40,986 nt of DNA. Source: Microbacteriaceae bacterium. GTDB lineage: Bacteria > Actinomycetota > Actinomycetes > Actinomycetales > Microbacteriaceae. Under the pieces are notes generated by a model, which had not been told where the DNA came from, made no database searches, and was given only the letters and a program-made list of their open reading frames with translations. A program made the translations under genes and the position numbers. Of the stretch, positions 1 through 7,378 are shown one piece after another. Every line of letters starts with the position of its first letter. Position 1 is the first letter of the stretch. The stretch covers positions 1 to 40,986 of the forward strand of contig JACMNE010000059.1 in NCBI GenBank assembly GCA_014378715.1. The letters run 5' to 3'.

Positions 1-1
1 C

Positions 2-544
2 CAGGCACGCATCACCTGGCGCAACCGCAATGACGCGCTGAAACTCGCCGGGGTCTCCGAGACGACGCAGTGGTTCTCCGCCGCGAGCTACCTCCTGTGG
101 GGAGTGTTCGGCGCGGTCAGCGGGTCGTTCTGGGTCATGGCGCCGAGCATCGTGAGCTTCCCGCTGTCGATCGCCACGATCATCATCGTGCGCCGCGGCC
201 GCCGCCTCGCTCCGCTCACCAAGTCGATCACGATCATCCCGATGGCCGGCTCCCTTCTCGATCAGGCAGCGGATGTCGCGGACGTCGCCACCCCGGACGA
301 CCTCCCGGCCATCCCGATCCTCTCCACCGCGACCGCGTCGATCACCATCCTCTCCACCGCGACCGCGTCGATCCCGATCCTCTCGACCGCGACCGCGTCG
401 ATCCCGATCCTGTCGACCGGGACCGCGTCGATCCCGATCCTGTCGACCGCGACCGCGTCGATCCCGATCCTGTCGATGTCTCCGCTGCCTGTCGCGCCGG
501 TCCCAGTGCACGCGGCGACGGGCACGATCCCGGTGCTCGTCTAG
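2..544 (+). CDS. C-terminal part of a small SWEET/PQ-loop-like membrane protein (5' truncated by window edge)
   Basis: The reading frame is open from the first bases, so the N-terminus lies outside the window. Two hydrophobic segments are visible, around WFSAASYLLWGVFGAV and APSIVSFPLSIATIIIV, followed by a basic RRGRR stretch. A positively charged loop, a TM helix, a short Trp-containing loop, and a TM helix with an early Pro resemble the last half of bacterial SemiSWEET/MtN3-type proteins, but the match is by eye only. After the second helix the protein ends in a tail built of five 10-residue repeats (ILSTATASIP type, see 317-475), which looks like a late addition. The downstream polymerase gene begins 40 bp after the stop with its own promoter. 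Transport of a sugar is a family-based guess; confidence in a real membrane protein is moderate. Confidence 0.5.
   Translation, partial: QARITWRNRNDALKLAGVSETTQWFSAASYLLWGVFGAVSGSFWVMAPSIVSFPLSIATIIIVRRGRRLAPLTKSITIIPMAGSLLDQAADVADVATPDDLPAIPILSTATASITILSTATASIPILSTATASIPILSTGTASIPILSTATASIPILSMSPLPVAPVPVHAATGTIPVLV
317..475 (+). repeat. 30-bp coding minisatellite, about 5.3 copies
   Basis: Units start at 317, 347, 377, 407 and 437, with a partial copy at 467. Each encodes ILSTATASIP with only a few substitutions (T for P in unit 1, G for A in unit 4). Because 30 is divisible by three, several frames on both strands stay open, which explains spurious overlapping ORFs here. The repeat encodes the C-terminal tail of the small membrane protein and probably varies in copy number by slippage or recombination. 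Confidence 0.9.
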
Positions 545-572
545 CCCCACCCGCACGGGCCAGCCGGGGGAG

Positions 573-587
573 TACCGTAGCGGCATG
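573..587 (+). promoter_or_regulatory. Leaderless promoter -10 box of the LigD-type polymerase gene
   Basis: TACCGT at 573-578 fits the actinobacterial TANNNT -10 pattern and stands exactly six bases before the ATG at 585. Transcription would therefore begin at or next to the start codon. No Shine-Dalgarno sequence is seen and no clear -35 box is present. Confidence 0.5.
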
Positions 588-1592
588 GCAACCGAGGCTG
601 TGACCGTTCCTGTGGGCGGGCGCGAGATGCGCATCTCGAGCCCTGGACGGGTGCTCTGGCCGGAGCCCGGCATCACCAAGCTCGACCTCGCGACCTACAT
701 CGTCGCGGTCGGCCCGGCGTTCGTCGCCGCGAACGGCGACCGCCCTGTGTCGCTGCAGCGCTTCTCCGACGGCATCGACGGCGACCAGTTCTTCTCCAAG
801 AACCCGCCGAAGGGGGCCCCCGAGTTCATCCGCTCGGTCGTTGTCACGTACCCGAGCGGCCGCAGCCACCCGCAGCTTGTCATCGACGAGCCGGCCGCCG
901 CCGTCTGGGCCGTTCAGATGAACACTGTCGTGTTCCATCCCTGGGCCTCCCGCGCCGCGACGTCCGACTTTCCCGACGAGCTGCGCATCGACCTCGACCC
1001 GCAGCCGGGCACCGACTTCGACGACGCGATCCCGGTGGCGATCGAGCTGCGCGCCGTGCTCGACGAGGCGGGTCTCACCGCCTTCATCAAGACCTCGGGC
1101 AACCGGGGCCTGCACGTGTTCGCGCCTATCCAGGCCACCCACGACTTCCTCGACGTGCGCCACGCCGTGATCGCCGCAGCCCGGGAGCTCGAGAAGCGGA
1201 TGCCCTCGCAGGTGACGACAGCCTGGTGGAAGGAGGAGCGCGGGGAGCGCATCTTCGTCGACTTCAACCAGGCCAACCGCGACCGCACCATGGCCGGCGC
1301 CTACAGTCCGCGGGCGCTCGCCCACGCGCCTGTCTCCTGCCCGATCGGCTGGGACGAGCTGGAGAACGCCGACCCCACCGCCTTCACGATCCTCACGGTG
1401 CCCGACCGGCTCGCCACCGTCGGCGACCCCTGGGCGCACTTCACCGCCAACCCCGGCACGATCGACGTGCTGCAGGGCTGGTGGGAGCGGGACCTCGCCG
1501 CGGGGCGGGGCGAGCTGCCGTTCCCTCCCGACTTCCCGAAGATGCCGGGAGAGCCGCCGCGCGTGCAGCCCAGCCGGGCGAAGAAGCCGTAG
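585..1592 (+). CDS. Stand-alone LigD-type DNA polymerase/primase domain protein
   Basis: This 335-residue protein matches the polymerase (archaeo-eukaryotic primase-like) domain of bacterial LigD, which adds nucleotides at double-strand breaks during non-homologous end joining. The family's two-metal site is visible: DLDP supplies D136 and D138, SGNRGLHVF carries H177, and FVDFNQANR supplies D226. The ligase and phosphoesterase domains of full LigD are absent, as in separate PolD proteins of actinobacteria. The frame is open upstream to 273, but the ATG at 585 is preferred because TACCGT lies six bases before it and homology begins soon after it. The last 35 bp of the gene form part of a 51-bp sequence repeated at 8580-8630. 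A decayed ATP-dependent ligase lies about 7.5 kb downstream, so this may be the surviving member of an older repair locus. Confidence 0.88.
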   Translation: MATEAVTVPVGGREMRISSPGRVLWPEPGITKLDLATYIVAVGPAFVAANGDRPVSLQRFSDGIDGDQFFSKNPPKGAPEFIRSVVVTYPSGRSHPQLVIDEPAAAVWAVQMNTVVFHPWASRAATSDFPDELRIDLDPQPGTDFDDAIPVAIELRAVLDEAGLTAFIKTSGNRGLHVFAPIQATHDFLDVRHAVIAAARELEKRMPSQVTTAWWKEERGERIFVDFNQANRDRTMAGAYSPRALAHAPVSCPIGWDELENADPTAFTILTVPDRLATVGDPWAHFTANPGTIDVLQGWWERDLAAGRGELPFPPDFPKMPGEPPRVQPSRAKKP

Positions 1593-1608
1593 CCCCGCGA
1601 CATCCGCT
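1558..1608 (+). repeat. 51-bp direct repeat, copy 1 (left border of the alpha-galactoside cassette)
   Basis: An exact 51-bp match exists between 1558-1608 and 8580-8630. This copy contains the last codons and stop of the polymerase gene and ends at the stop codon of the AraC-type gene on the opposite strand. Sequences beyond both ends differ between the copies. The arrangement marks the left edge of the inserted segment 1609-8579. Confidence 0.95.
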
Positions 1609-2477
1609 CACCGGTGGCGTGCCCGGTAGTCCCCCGGCGAGCACGCACAGATCCGGGTGAAGTGGGCGTAGAAGCTGCTCTGTGACCCGAAACCGGCCGC
1701 GTGGGCGATTTCGATGGCTCCGAGCGTGGTGGTGAGCAGCAGGCGCTGCGCCTCCGAGACCCGGCACCGGGTCAGATAGTCGCCCAGGGTGGTGCCGACC
1801 GACCGCCGGAACAGCGACATGGCGTAGTGGGTGTTGAGATGCACCGCGTCGGCGATCTCGGCCGTGGTGACCGGCTCCCGGAAGTGCGCCACGATGAACT
1901 GGGCCATCGCGGTCACCCGCTGCATCGACTCGGACGCCCCGGTCCCCGCCAGCGTCAGAGCCGTCGCGTGCCCTGTCGACCGACGGTGGTAACCGAGTAG
2001 CCGACGCACGAGGGCGTGGGCCTCGATGAGAGCGATCGTCTCGCCGTCCTCGTCCTCGAGCTCCCGCATCCAGCACATGAACATCGACTCGACGTCGCGT
2101 CCGGCCGCACCGGTGGGCACGATCACCGGACGGCCCTGGAGAACCTCGTTGAGGTCCCGGGTGGACAGACCCCAGCGCAGTACGGTGCTCAACGGGATGT
2201 GGAGCCAGCAGCTGTCACCCGGCTCGTCGTAGGACGACTCGATCAGGCGATGCGGGGTCGCTCCCCAGAACATGGCGAGGTGTCCGGCTGGAACGCTGAT
2301 GTGCTCGCCTCCGAAGAGGTAGTCGAGGCGGCCCCGCAGGACGAAGTTGAGCTCGAGGTCATCGTGCTGGTGTGAGCGTTCCATTGCCAGCGCTTCGCCC
2401 CGCCGGCTCCAGATGGCGGGGTCGAGCACATCGACGGCGAACGAATCCGTGGGCGGGTCATGCACAACGATGGACAT
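1608..2477 (-). CDS. AraC-family transcriptional regulator (MelR-like)
   Basis: A 289-residue protein with an N-terminal cupin-like ligand domain (HQHDDLELNFVLRGRLDYLF, roughly residues 35-55) and a C-terminal AraC double helix-turn-helix (about residues 190-289, with the conserved GFGSQSSFYAHFTRICACSPGDYR end). It is divergent from melA with a 91-bp gap, so it very likely controls the alpha-galactoside operon in response to the sugar. The ATG at 2477 is chosen because TAGCCT on the minus strand (2484-2489) stands six bases before it, predicting a leaderless mRNA. Its stop codon touches the 51-bp repeat, so the gene forms the left end of the inserted cassette. The inducer is inferred from the neighbours only. 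Confidence 0.88.
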   Translation of the reverse strand: MSIVVHDPPTDSFAVDVLDPAIWSRRGEALAMERSHQHDDLELNFVLRGRLDYLFGGEHISVPAGHLAMFWGATPHRLIESSYDEPGDSCWLHIPLSTVLRWGLSTRDLNEVLQGRPVIVPTGAAGRDVESMFMCWMRELEDEDGETIALIEAHALVRRLLGYHRRSTGHATALTLAGTGASESMQRVTAMAQFIVAHFREPVTTAEIADAVHLNTHYAMSLFRRSVGTTLGDYLTRCRVSEAQRLLLTTTLGAIEIAHAAGFGSQSSFYAHFTRICACSPGDYRARHR

Positions 2478-2571
2478 GACTACAGGCTAGGTCACGACCT
2501 GAGGATCCCGGAGTAAGTGCAGCTGACGGCGGAGGTTGTGGACCACGGCTCGCTCCTAGCCTGGGGTCATG
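2475..2571. promoter_or_regulatory. Divergent araC-type/melA intergenic region with mirrored promoters
   Basis: Reading toward each gene, the bases before both start codons are nearly identical: CCTAGCCTGTAGTCATG (minus, 2491 to 2475) and CCTAGCCTGGGGTCATG (plus, 2555-2571), 15 of 17 matching. Each contains a TAGCCT -10 box six bases before the ATG. Neither has a strong -35 box, which fits promoters needing an activator bound in the roughly 60 bp between them. Confidence 0.6.
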
Positions 2572-3951
2572 TACCCCACAACCCGACCTCCGAAGATCAC
2601 GATCATCGGCGCGGGAGGATTCGTCTTCCCGTTCCGACTCATCGGCGACCTCGTCAGTTTCCCGGCGCTCCAGTCGAGCACCCTGTGCCTGATGGACCTC
2701 GATGCGGAGAGGGTCTCCCGCACCGCGACCGCGGCGCGGGCGCTCGTCGCCCATCACGGCCTCGACACGACGATCATCGAGACGACCGACCGGCGCGAGG
2801 CTCTGACGGACGCCGACTTCGTGATCGTCACCTTCCAGGTGGGCGGGATCGAGTCCTACCGCCACGACGTCGAGATCCCCCGCAGGTACGGGGTCGACCA
2901 GACGGTCGGTGACACGGTCGGGCCGGGCGGGGTGTTCCGGTTCCTGCGGTCCGTGCCGGCCTACGAAGGCATCGCGGCGGACGCCCTCGAGCTCTGCCCG
3001 GACGCCCAGTTCATCAACTACGCGAATCCGATGGCGATGGCGACCGGCTTCCTCAACGCCAAGGGCCTGTCGACCATCGGCCTCTGCCACAGCGTGCAGG
3101 GCACCACGCGGATGCTCGCCCGCACCCTCGACATCCCCTACGGCGAACTCACCTACGTGTGCGCCGGAATCAACCATCAGGCGTGGATCCTCAGCTTCGA
3201 GCACGGACAGGAGGACCTCTACCCCCGCCTGCGCGAGACCATGTCCGCCCTCCACCAGCGCGGCCGCGCCGCTGCGGACCTCACAGACGACGACGGCGAC
3301 CACAGCGAGGCCGCCGCCGCCTCGAGCAACTACGAGGGCGGGAACGAGCAGGTCCGCACGGCGCTGATGAACTCGTTCGGCTACTTCCAGACCGAGTCGA
3401 GCCATCACGCCTCCGAGTACGTCCCCTACTTCCGCAAGGATGCGAAGACGGTGCTCGAATACATCCCGGAACGGTGGGACTACTACGAGATCTGTGTCGC
3501 CCACGACGTGACCGGCGACATCGAACAGCAGCTCGAGAAACTCAAGGCCAACCTCGAACCCTCCGTCGAATACGGTGCGAGCATCATCAACGCGGTCGTC
3601 ACCGGGGTGCCGACCGTCGTCTACGGCAACGTGCCCAACTCCGGGCTCATCTCGAACCTGCCCTCCGACGCCTGCGTGGAGGTGCCGTGCCTGATCGACG
3701 GCAAAGGGGTGCAGCCGGTCGCCATCGGTGCCCTCCCGCCCCAGCTCGCAGCCCTCAACCGCACGAACATCAACCTTCAGACGCTCGCCGTCGAGGCCGC
3801 ACTCACCGGAACGCGGGAACACGTCTTCCACGCGGTGGCCGTGGACCCGCTCACCAGTGCTCTGCTCACGCTGGAGGACATCCGCTCGATGACGGAGGAA
3901 CTCTTCGAGGCGCATCACGACCTGCTGCCACCGGCCCTCACAGCGCGCTGA
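2569..3951 (+). CDS. melA: Alpha-galactosidase MelA, glycoside hydrolase family 4
   Basis: A 460-residue GH4 enzyme that resembles E. coli MelA along its whole length. GH4 enzymes use NAD+ and a divalent metal to oxidise the sugar transiently at C3 and eliminate the aglycone. The NAD-binding start is TIIGAGGFVFPFR (from residue 11). The signature CHSVQGT gives metal ligand C173 with H174, the variant found in enzymes acting on unphosphorylated alpha-galactosides, and GINHQAW supplies H203. The sections VGPGGVFRFLR and VVYGNVPN.GLI.NLP are also MelA-like. The predicted role is cytoplasmic hydrolysis of melibiose or raffinose-family sugars imported by the following transporter. The ATG at 2569 follows TAGCCT by six bases (leaderless). 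It is the first gene of an operon continuing to 8578. Confidence 0.93.
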   Translation: MYPTTRPPKITIIGAGGFVFPFRLIGDLVSFPALQSSTLCLMDLDAERVSRTATAARALVAHHGLDTTIIETTDRREALTDADFVIVTFQVGGIESYRHDVEIPRRYGVDQTVGDTVGPGGVFRFLRSVPAYEGIAADALELCPDAQFINYANPMAMATGFLNAKGLSTIGLCHSVQGTTRMLARTLDIPYGELTYVCAGINHQAWILSFEHGQEDLYPRLRETMSALHQRGRAAADLTDDDGDHSEAAAASSNYEGGNEQVRTALMNSFGYFQTESSHHASEYVPYFRKDAKTVLEYIPERWDYYEICVAHDVTGDIEQQLEKLKANLEPSVEYGASIINAVVTGVPTVVYGNVPNSGLISNLPSDACVEVPCLIDGKGVQPVAIGALPPQLAALNRTNINLQTLAVEAALTGTREHVFHAVAVDPLTSALLTLEDIRSMTEELFEAHHDLLPPALTAR

Positions 3952-4028
3952 CACCACGCAGCGGGTGCGGCGCAGCACCGTTCCACCGCACGGCGCACGA
4001 ACGACCAACGGATGACAAGGGAGTCACT

Positions 4029-4970
4029 GTGACAACATCAGCACCCCGCATACGAGCAGCGCGGATTGAGGCTCCACCCGGGAAGACCCGCCGGGGGTGG
4101 ACCGGCGGCGATGACTCCCGGCTCGCGTTCCTGTTCGTGCTCCCGGCCGCGATCGGGCTGCTGGCGTTCTACTTCTGGCCGCTGCTGCGTGGGATGTGGC
4201 TGAGCTTCACCTCCTGGGACCTGCTGTCGGCCGCCGAGTTCATCGGCTTCGACAACTACACCCGGATGTTCGCCGACCCGGTCTTCTGGAATGCGATCCG
4301 GGTCACGCTCGTGTTCGTCGTCTTGAACATCGGCATCCAGACGGTGGTCGCGCTGACGCTCGCGGTGCTGATGCAACGGCTCACCCAGTCGACCCTGGTT
4401 CGGTCCCTGATCCTCACCCCGTACCTCGTGTCCAACGTCGTCGCGGCACTCGTGTTCTTCTGGATCCTCGACTTCCAACTCGGCATCGGCAATCAGGTGC
4501 TCGAGTGGATGGGCCTGGACCGGATCGGGTTCTTCACCTCCGAGTCGTGGGCGATCCTCACCGTGGCGCTGGTGAACGTCTGGCGGCACATGGGCTACAC
4601 CGCGCTCCTGATCTTCGCGGGGCTGCAGGCCATTCCCAGCAACCTCTACGAGGCGGCCCGCGTCGACGGTGCCTCCGAGGTGCGGATGTTCTCGTCGATC
4701 ACGATGCCGCTGCTGCGGCCCATCCTCGGCCTGGTGCTGATCATCTCTGTTATCGGGTCGTTCCAGGTGTTCGACACCATCTCGGTGACGACGGGCGGAG
4801 GACCGATCAATGCCACCCGGGTGCTGCAGGTCTACATCTACGACAACGCCTTCGCCCAATTCGACTTCGGCTACGCCTCGGCCCTCAGCGTCGCGATGCT
4901 GGCCATCCTGATGATCGTCACCTTCATCCAGTACCGCATCACGCGGGCCGGTCAAACCGATCTCAATTAG
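4029..4970 (+). CDS. CUT1 sugar ABC transporter permease (MalF/UgpA type)
   Basis: A 313-residue integral membrane protein with about six transmembrane helices, beginning with LFVLPAAIGLLAFYFWPLL. The cytoplasmic EAA loop that docks the ATPase reads YEAARVDGASEVRMF and is followed by ITMPLLRPIL. The GTG at 4029 is preferred because AAGGGAG (4016-4022) sits just before it; the frame is open further upstream inside melA but carries no homology there. With the next permease and the binding protein it forms an importer, probably for alpha-galactosides given melA upstream. No ATPase gene accompanies it, so a shared MsiK-like ATPase encoded elsewhere is expected. Confidence 0.9.
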   Translation: MTTSAPRIRAARIEAPPGKTRRGWTGGDDSRLAFLFVLPAAIGLLAFYFWPLLRGMWLSFTSWDLLSAAEFIGFDNYTRMFADPVFWNAIRVTLVFVVLNIGIQTVVALTLAVLMQRLTQSTLVRSLILTPYLVSNVVAALVFFWILDFQLGIGNQVLEWMGLDRIGFFTSESWAILTVALVNVWRHMGYTALLIFAGLQAIPSNLYEAARVDGASEVRMFSSITMPLLRPILGLVLIISVIGSFQVFDTISVTTGGGPINATRVLQVYIYDNAFAQFDFGYASALSVAMLAILMIVTFIQYRITRAGQTDLN

Positions 4971-4980
4971 GGAGACGGAC

Positions 4981-5934
4981 ATGACTCAACTCTCGCAATC
5001 GTCCAGGACCGTCGCCGACGACCCCACTCCCGGCCCCGCGCCGTCGACACGCACACGCCCCCGCATCCGCTGGGGGAAGATCATCGCCTGGATCGTGATG
5101 GTGGTCCTGCTGGTCATCACGATCTTCCCCTTCTACTGGATGCTGCGCACCTCGCTGTCGAGCAACAGTGCGCTGGCGGCGAATGCCTCATCCCTGCTGC
5201 CGGTCGACTTCAGCTGGGGCGGGTTCCAGCGGGTGTTCGGCCTCCAGTCGATCGACGACGCGATCGCCGACGGAGGGTCGGGGGCCCAACTCGACTTCTG
5301 GCGCTACCTCGTCAACTCCGTCGTCGTCGCGACGGGGATCACGGTCTGCCAGGTGTTCTTCTCCGCCATGGCCGCCTACGCATTCTCCCGCCTGCGCTGG
5401 AGAGGACGCAATCTCGTCTTCGGTGCCTTCCTCCTGTCGCTGATGGTTCCGGTGATCTTCACGCTCCTGCCGAACTTCCTGCTCATCAAGGAACTCGGAC
5501 TGATCGACACCCTCCTCGGGATCATGCTGCCGTCGCTGTTCATGGCGCCGTTCGCGATCTTCTTCCTGCGGCAGTTCTTCCTCAATGTGCCCATCGAGGT
5601 CGAGGAGGCGGCGCTCGTCGACGGGGCGAGCAAGGTGCGGGTGTTCTTCAACGTGATCGTTCCGATGTCGGTCGCCCCGATCGCGACGATCTCGATCCTC
5701 ACCTACATGACGGCCTGGAACGACTACTTCTGGCCGCTCATGGTCTCGTACACAGACGAGTCGAGGGTCATGACGGTAGCGCTCGGCTCCTTCGCCGCCC
5801 AGAGCCCCCAGGGCGGCCCCGACTGGGCCGGACTGATGGCGGCCACCCTGGTCGCGGCCACCCCGATGGTGATCCTCTTCGCATGCTTTGCCCAGAAGAT
5901 CGTCAACTCCATCGGCTTCAGCGGAATCAAGTGA
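4981..5934 (+). CDS. CUT1 sugar ABC transporter permease (MalG/UgpE type)
   Basis: A 317-residue membrane protein starting ten bases after the previous stop, with AGGGAG as ribosome-binding site. The N-terminus is a basic, Pro-rich cytoplasmic tail, then the first helix (IIAWIVMVVLLVITIFPFYW) and the typical family sequence. The EAA motif reads EEAALVDGASKVRVFF, and WNDYFWPLM is typical of MalG-type partners. It forms a heterodimer with the preceding permease. Substrate specificity is inferred from the operon. Confidence 0.9.
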   Translation: MTQLSQSSRTVADDPTPGPAPSTRTRPRIRWGKIIAWIVMVVLLVITIFPFYWMLRTSLSSNSALAANASSLLPVDFSWGGFQRVFGLQSIDDAIADGGSGAQLDFWRYLVNSVVVATGITVCQVFFSAMAAYAFSRLRWRGRNLVFGAFLLSLMVPVIFTLLPNFLLIKELGLIDTLLGIMLPSLFMAPFAIFFLRQFFLNVPIEVEEAALVDGASKVRVFFNVIVPMSVAPIATISILTYMTAWNDYFWPLMVSYTDESRVMTVALGSFAAQSPQGGPDWAGLMAATLVAATPMVILFACFAQKIVNSIGFSGIK

Positions 5935-5944
5935 GGTGCGGATC

Positions 5945-7330
5945 ATGACCACGTCCACCAGCAGATCGCGGCGTCAGGGGCGCCGCCGCGCCATGTGGCG
6001 CACCATCGTCGGGTCCGCGATCGCGGTAGGCCTCATCGGCGCCACCGGCTGCGCCACGCCGACCGCTTCGACCGATGCCACCCTCGACTACTGGGTCTGG
6101 GAGTCGCTCCAGGTGCCCGCGTACCAGAAGTGCGCCACCGGGTTCGAGGCGGAGAACCCCGGCATCGAGGTGCGCCTCACCCAGTACGGGTGGGGAGACT
6201 ACTGGCAGAAGCTCACGGCGAGCCTTGTCGCGGGGGCCGGCCCCGATGTCTTCGCCGATCACCTCACCAAGTACCCGGAGTTCGTCACCCGCGGTGTGCT
6301 GCTGCCCCTCGACTCCCTCGAGGCCACCCGCGACTTCGACGGCTCCGGGTTCCAGGAGGGCCTCGCCGACCTGTGGGTCGGTCAGGACGGCCTGCAGTAC
6401 GGCATGCCCAAGGACTTCGACACCGTCGCGCTCTTCTACGACGAGGGGACCCTCGAGGACGCCGGCATGACGCCGGCGGACCTCGAGGACCTGCAGTGGA
6501 ACCCCGAGGACGGCGGGACCTTCGAGGACGTGATCGCGCGACTGTCCGTCGACGAGAACGGCGTCCGAGGCGACGAGGAGGGTTTCGATCCCGGCAATGT
6601 CGACGTCTACGGTCTCGCATCTGGTGGTGCGGGCGGCGACGGCAACGGCCAGACGCAGTGGGCCTGGCTGGCCGCTGCGACCGGCTGGGAGTACACCAAC
6701 GCGGACGTCTGGGGTGACGAGTACTATTTCGACGACCCGCGCTTCCAGGCCACCCTCGCCTGGCTCTTCGGCCTCGTCGACAAGGGGTTCATGCCGTCGT
6801 ACCAGAGCGTCGGAACCTCCCCCGATCCCGTGCAGCAGCTCGGTTCCGGCCAGGCCGCGCTCTCGCCCAACGGATCCTGGACCATCAGCGCATACGGCCG
6901 ACTCGAGGGCATCGACCTCGGGATCGCCCAGGTGCCGGCCGGGCCCATTGGCCATCCCGTGTCCATGTACAACGGCCTCGGCGACTCGATCAGCGCGCAG
7001 ACCGACTACCCCGAGGAGGCGGCGAAGTTCGTCGCCTACCTCGGATCCGACGCGTGCCAGATCATGGTCGGCGAGGAGGGGGTCGTGTTCCCGGCGCGTC
7101 CGGCAGGCACCGAGGCCGCTGTCGCGGCATTCGAGTCGCGGGGACTGGACGTGTCGCCGTTCACCGATCTCGTCGACGACGGCTACACCGTGCTGTTCCC
7201 CGTGACCACGAACGGCGCGGAGATCCTGTCGATCATGGTCCCGGTGCTGGAGGCCATCTACATCGGCAGCGAGGACGTCTCGCGTATGACGGAGGTCAAC
7301 GCTCGGATCAACTCGATCCTGCAGGAGTAA
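5945..7330 (+). CDS. Extracellular sugar-binding lipoprotein (family 1)
   Basis: A 461-residue solute-binding protein of the maltose/oligosaccharide type. The N-terminus is basic (SRSRRQGRRR), followed by a hydrophobic stretch and the lipobox IGATGC with lipidated C36, so the protein should be anchored outside the membrane. The mature part begins with LDYWVWESLQVPAYQKC and contains family features such as GAGPDVFADHL and GMPKDFDTVALFYDEG. The ATG at 5945 is ten bases after the upstream permease stop. Unlike in most CUT1 operons it follows its permeases. It is the substrate-recognition part of the probable alpha-galactoside importer. Confidence 0.9.
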   Translation: MTTSTSRSRRQGRRRAMWRTIVGSAIAVGLIGATGCATPTASTDATLDYWVWESLQVPAYQKCATGFEAENPGIEVRLTQYGWGDYWQKLTASLVAGAGPDVFADHLTKYPEFVTRGVLLPLDSLEATRDFDGSGFQEGLADLWVGQDGLQYGMPKDFDTVALFYDEGTLEDAGMTPADLEDLQWNPEDGGTFEDVIARLSVDENGVRGDEEGFDPGNVDVYGLASGGAGGDGNGQTQWAWLAAATGWEYTNADVWGDEYYFDDPRFQATLAWLFGLVDKGFMPSYQSVGTSPDPVQQLGSGQAALSPNGSWTISAYGRLEGIDLGIAQVPAGPIGHPVSMYNGLGDSISAQTDYPEEAAKFVAYLGSDACQIMVGEEGVVFPARPAGTEAAVAAFESRGLDVSPFTDLVDDGYTVLFPVTTNGAEILSIMVPVLEAIYIGSEDVSRMTEVNARINSILQE

Positions 7331-7378
7331 TCCGTTTCACCGCCCCCTGCAACATCCGCATCAATGAAAGGCATCACC

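Noticed and set aside
70-603. Long plus-strand frame rich in His/Arg/Asp-Pro repeats
   Set aside because: It is a shifted frame of the 30-bp minisatellite and the membrane-protein gene; the repeat length keeps several frames open.
342-1439. 365-residue minus-strand frame opposite the polymerase gene
   Set aside because: Codon-third-position GC and the conserved polymerase motifs are on the plus strand; this is an antisense shadow.
2458-4008. 516-residue minus-strand frame opposite melA
   Set aside because: melA on the plus strand is a full-length recognised enzyme; the antisense frame has the typical Val/Arg/His-rich composition of high-GC shadows.
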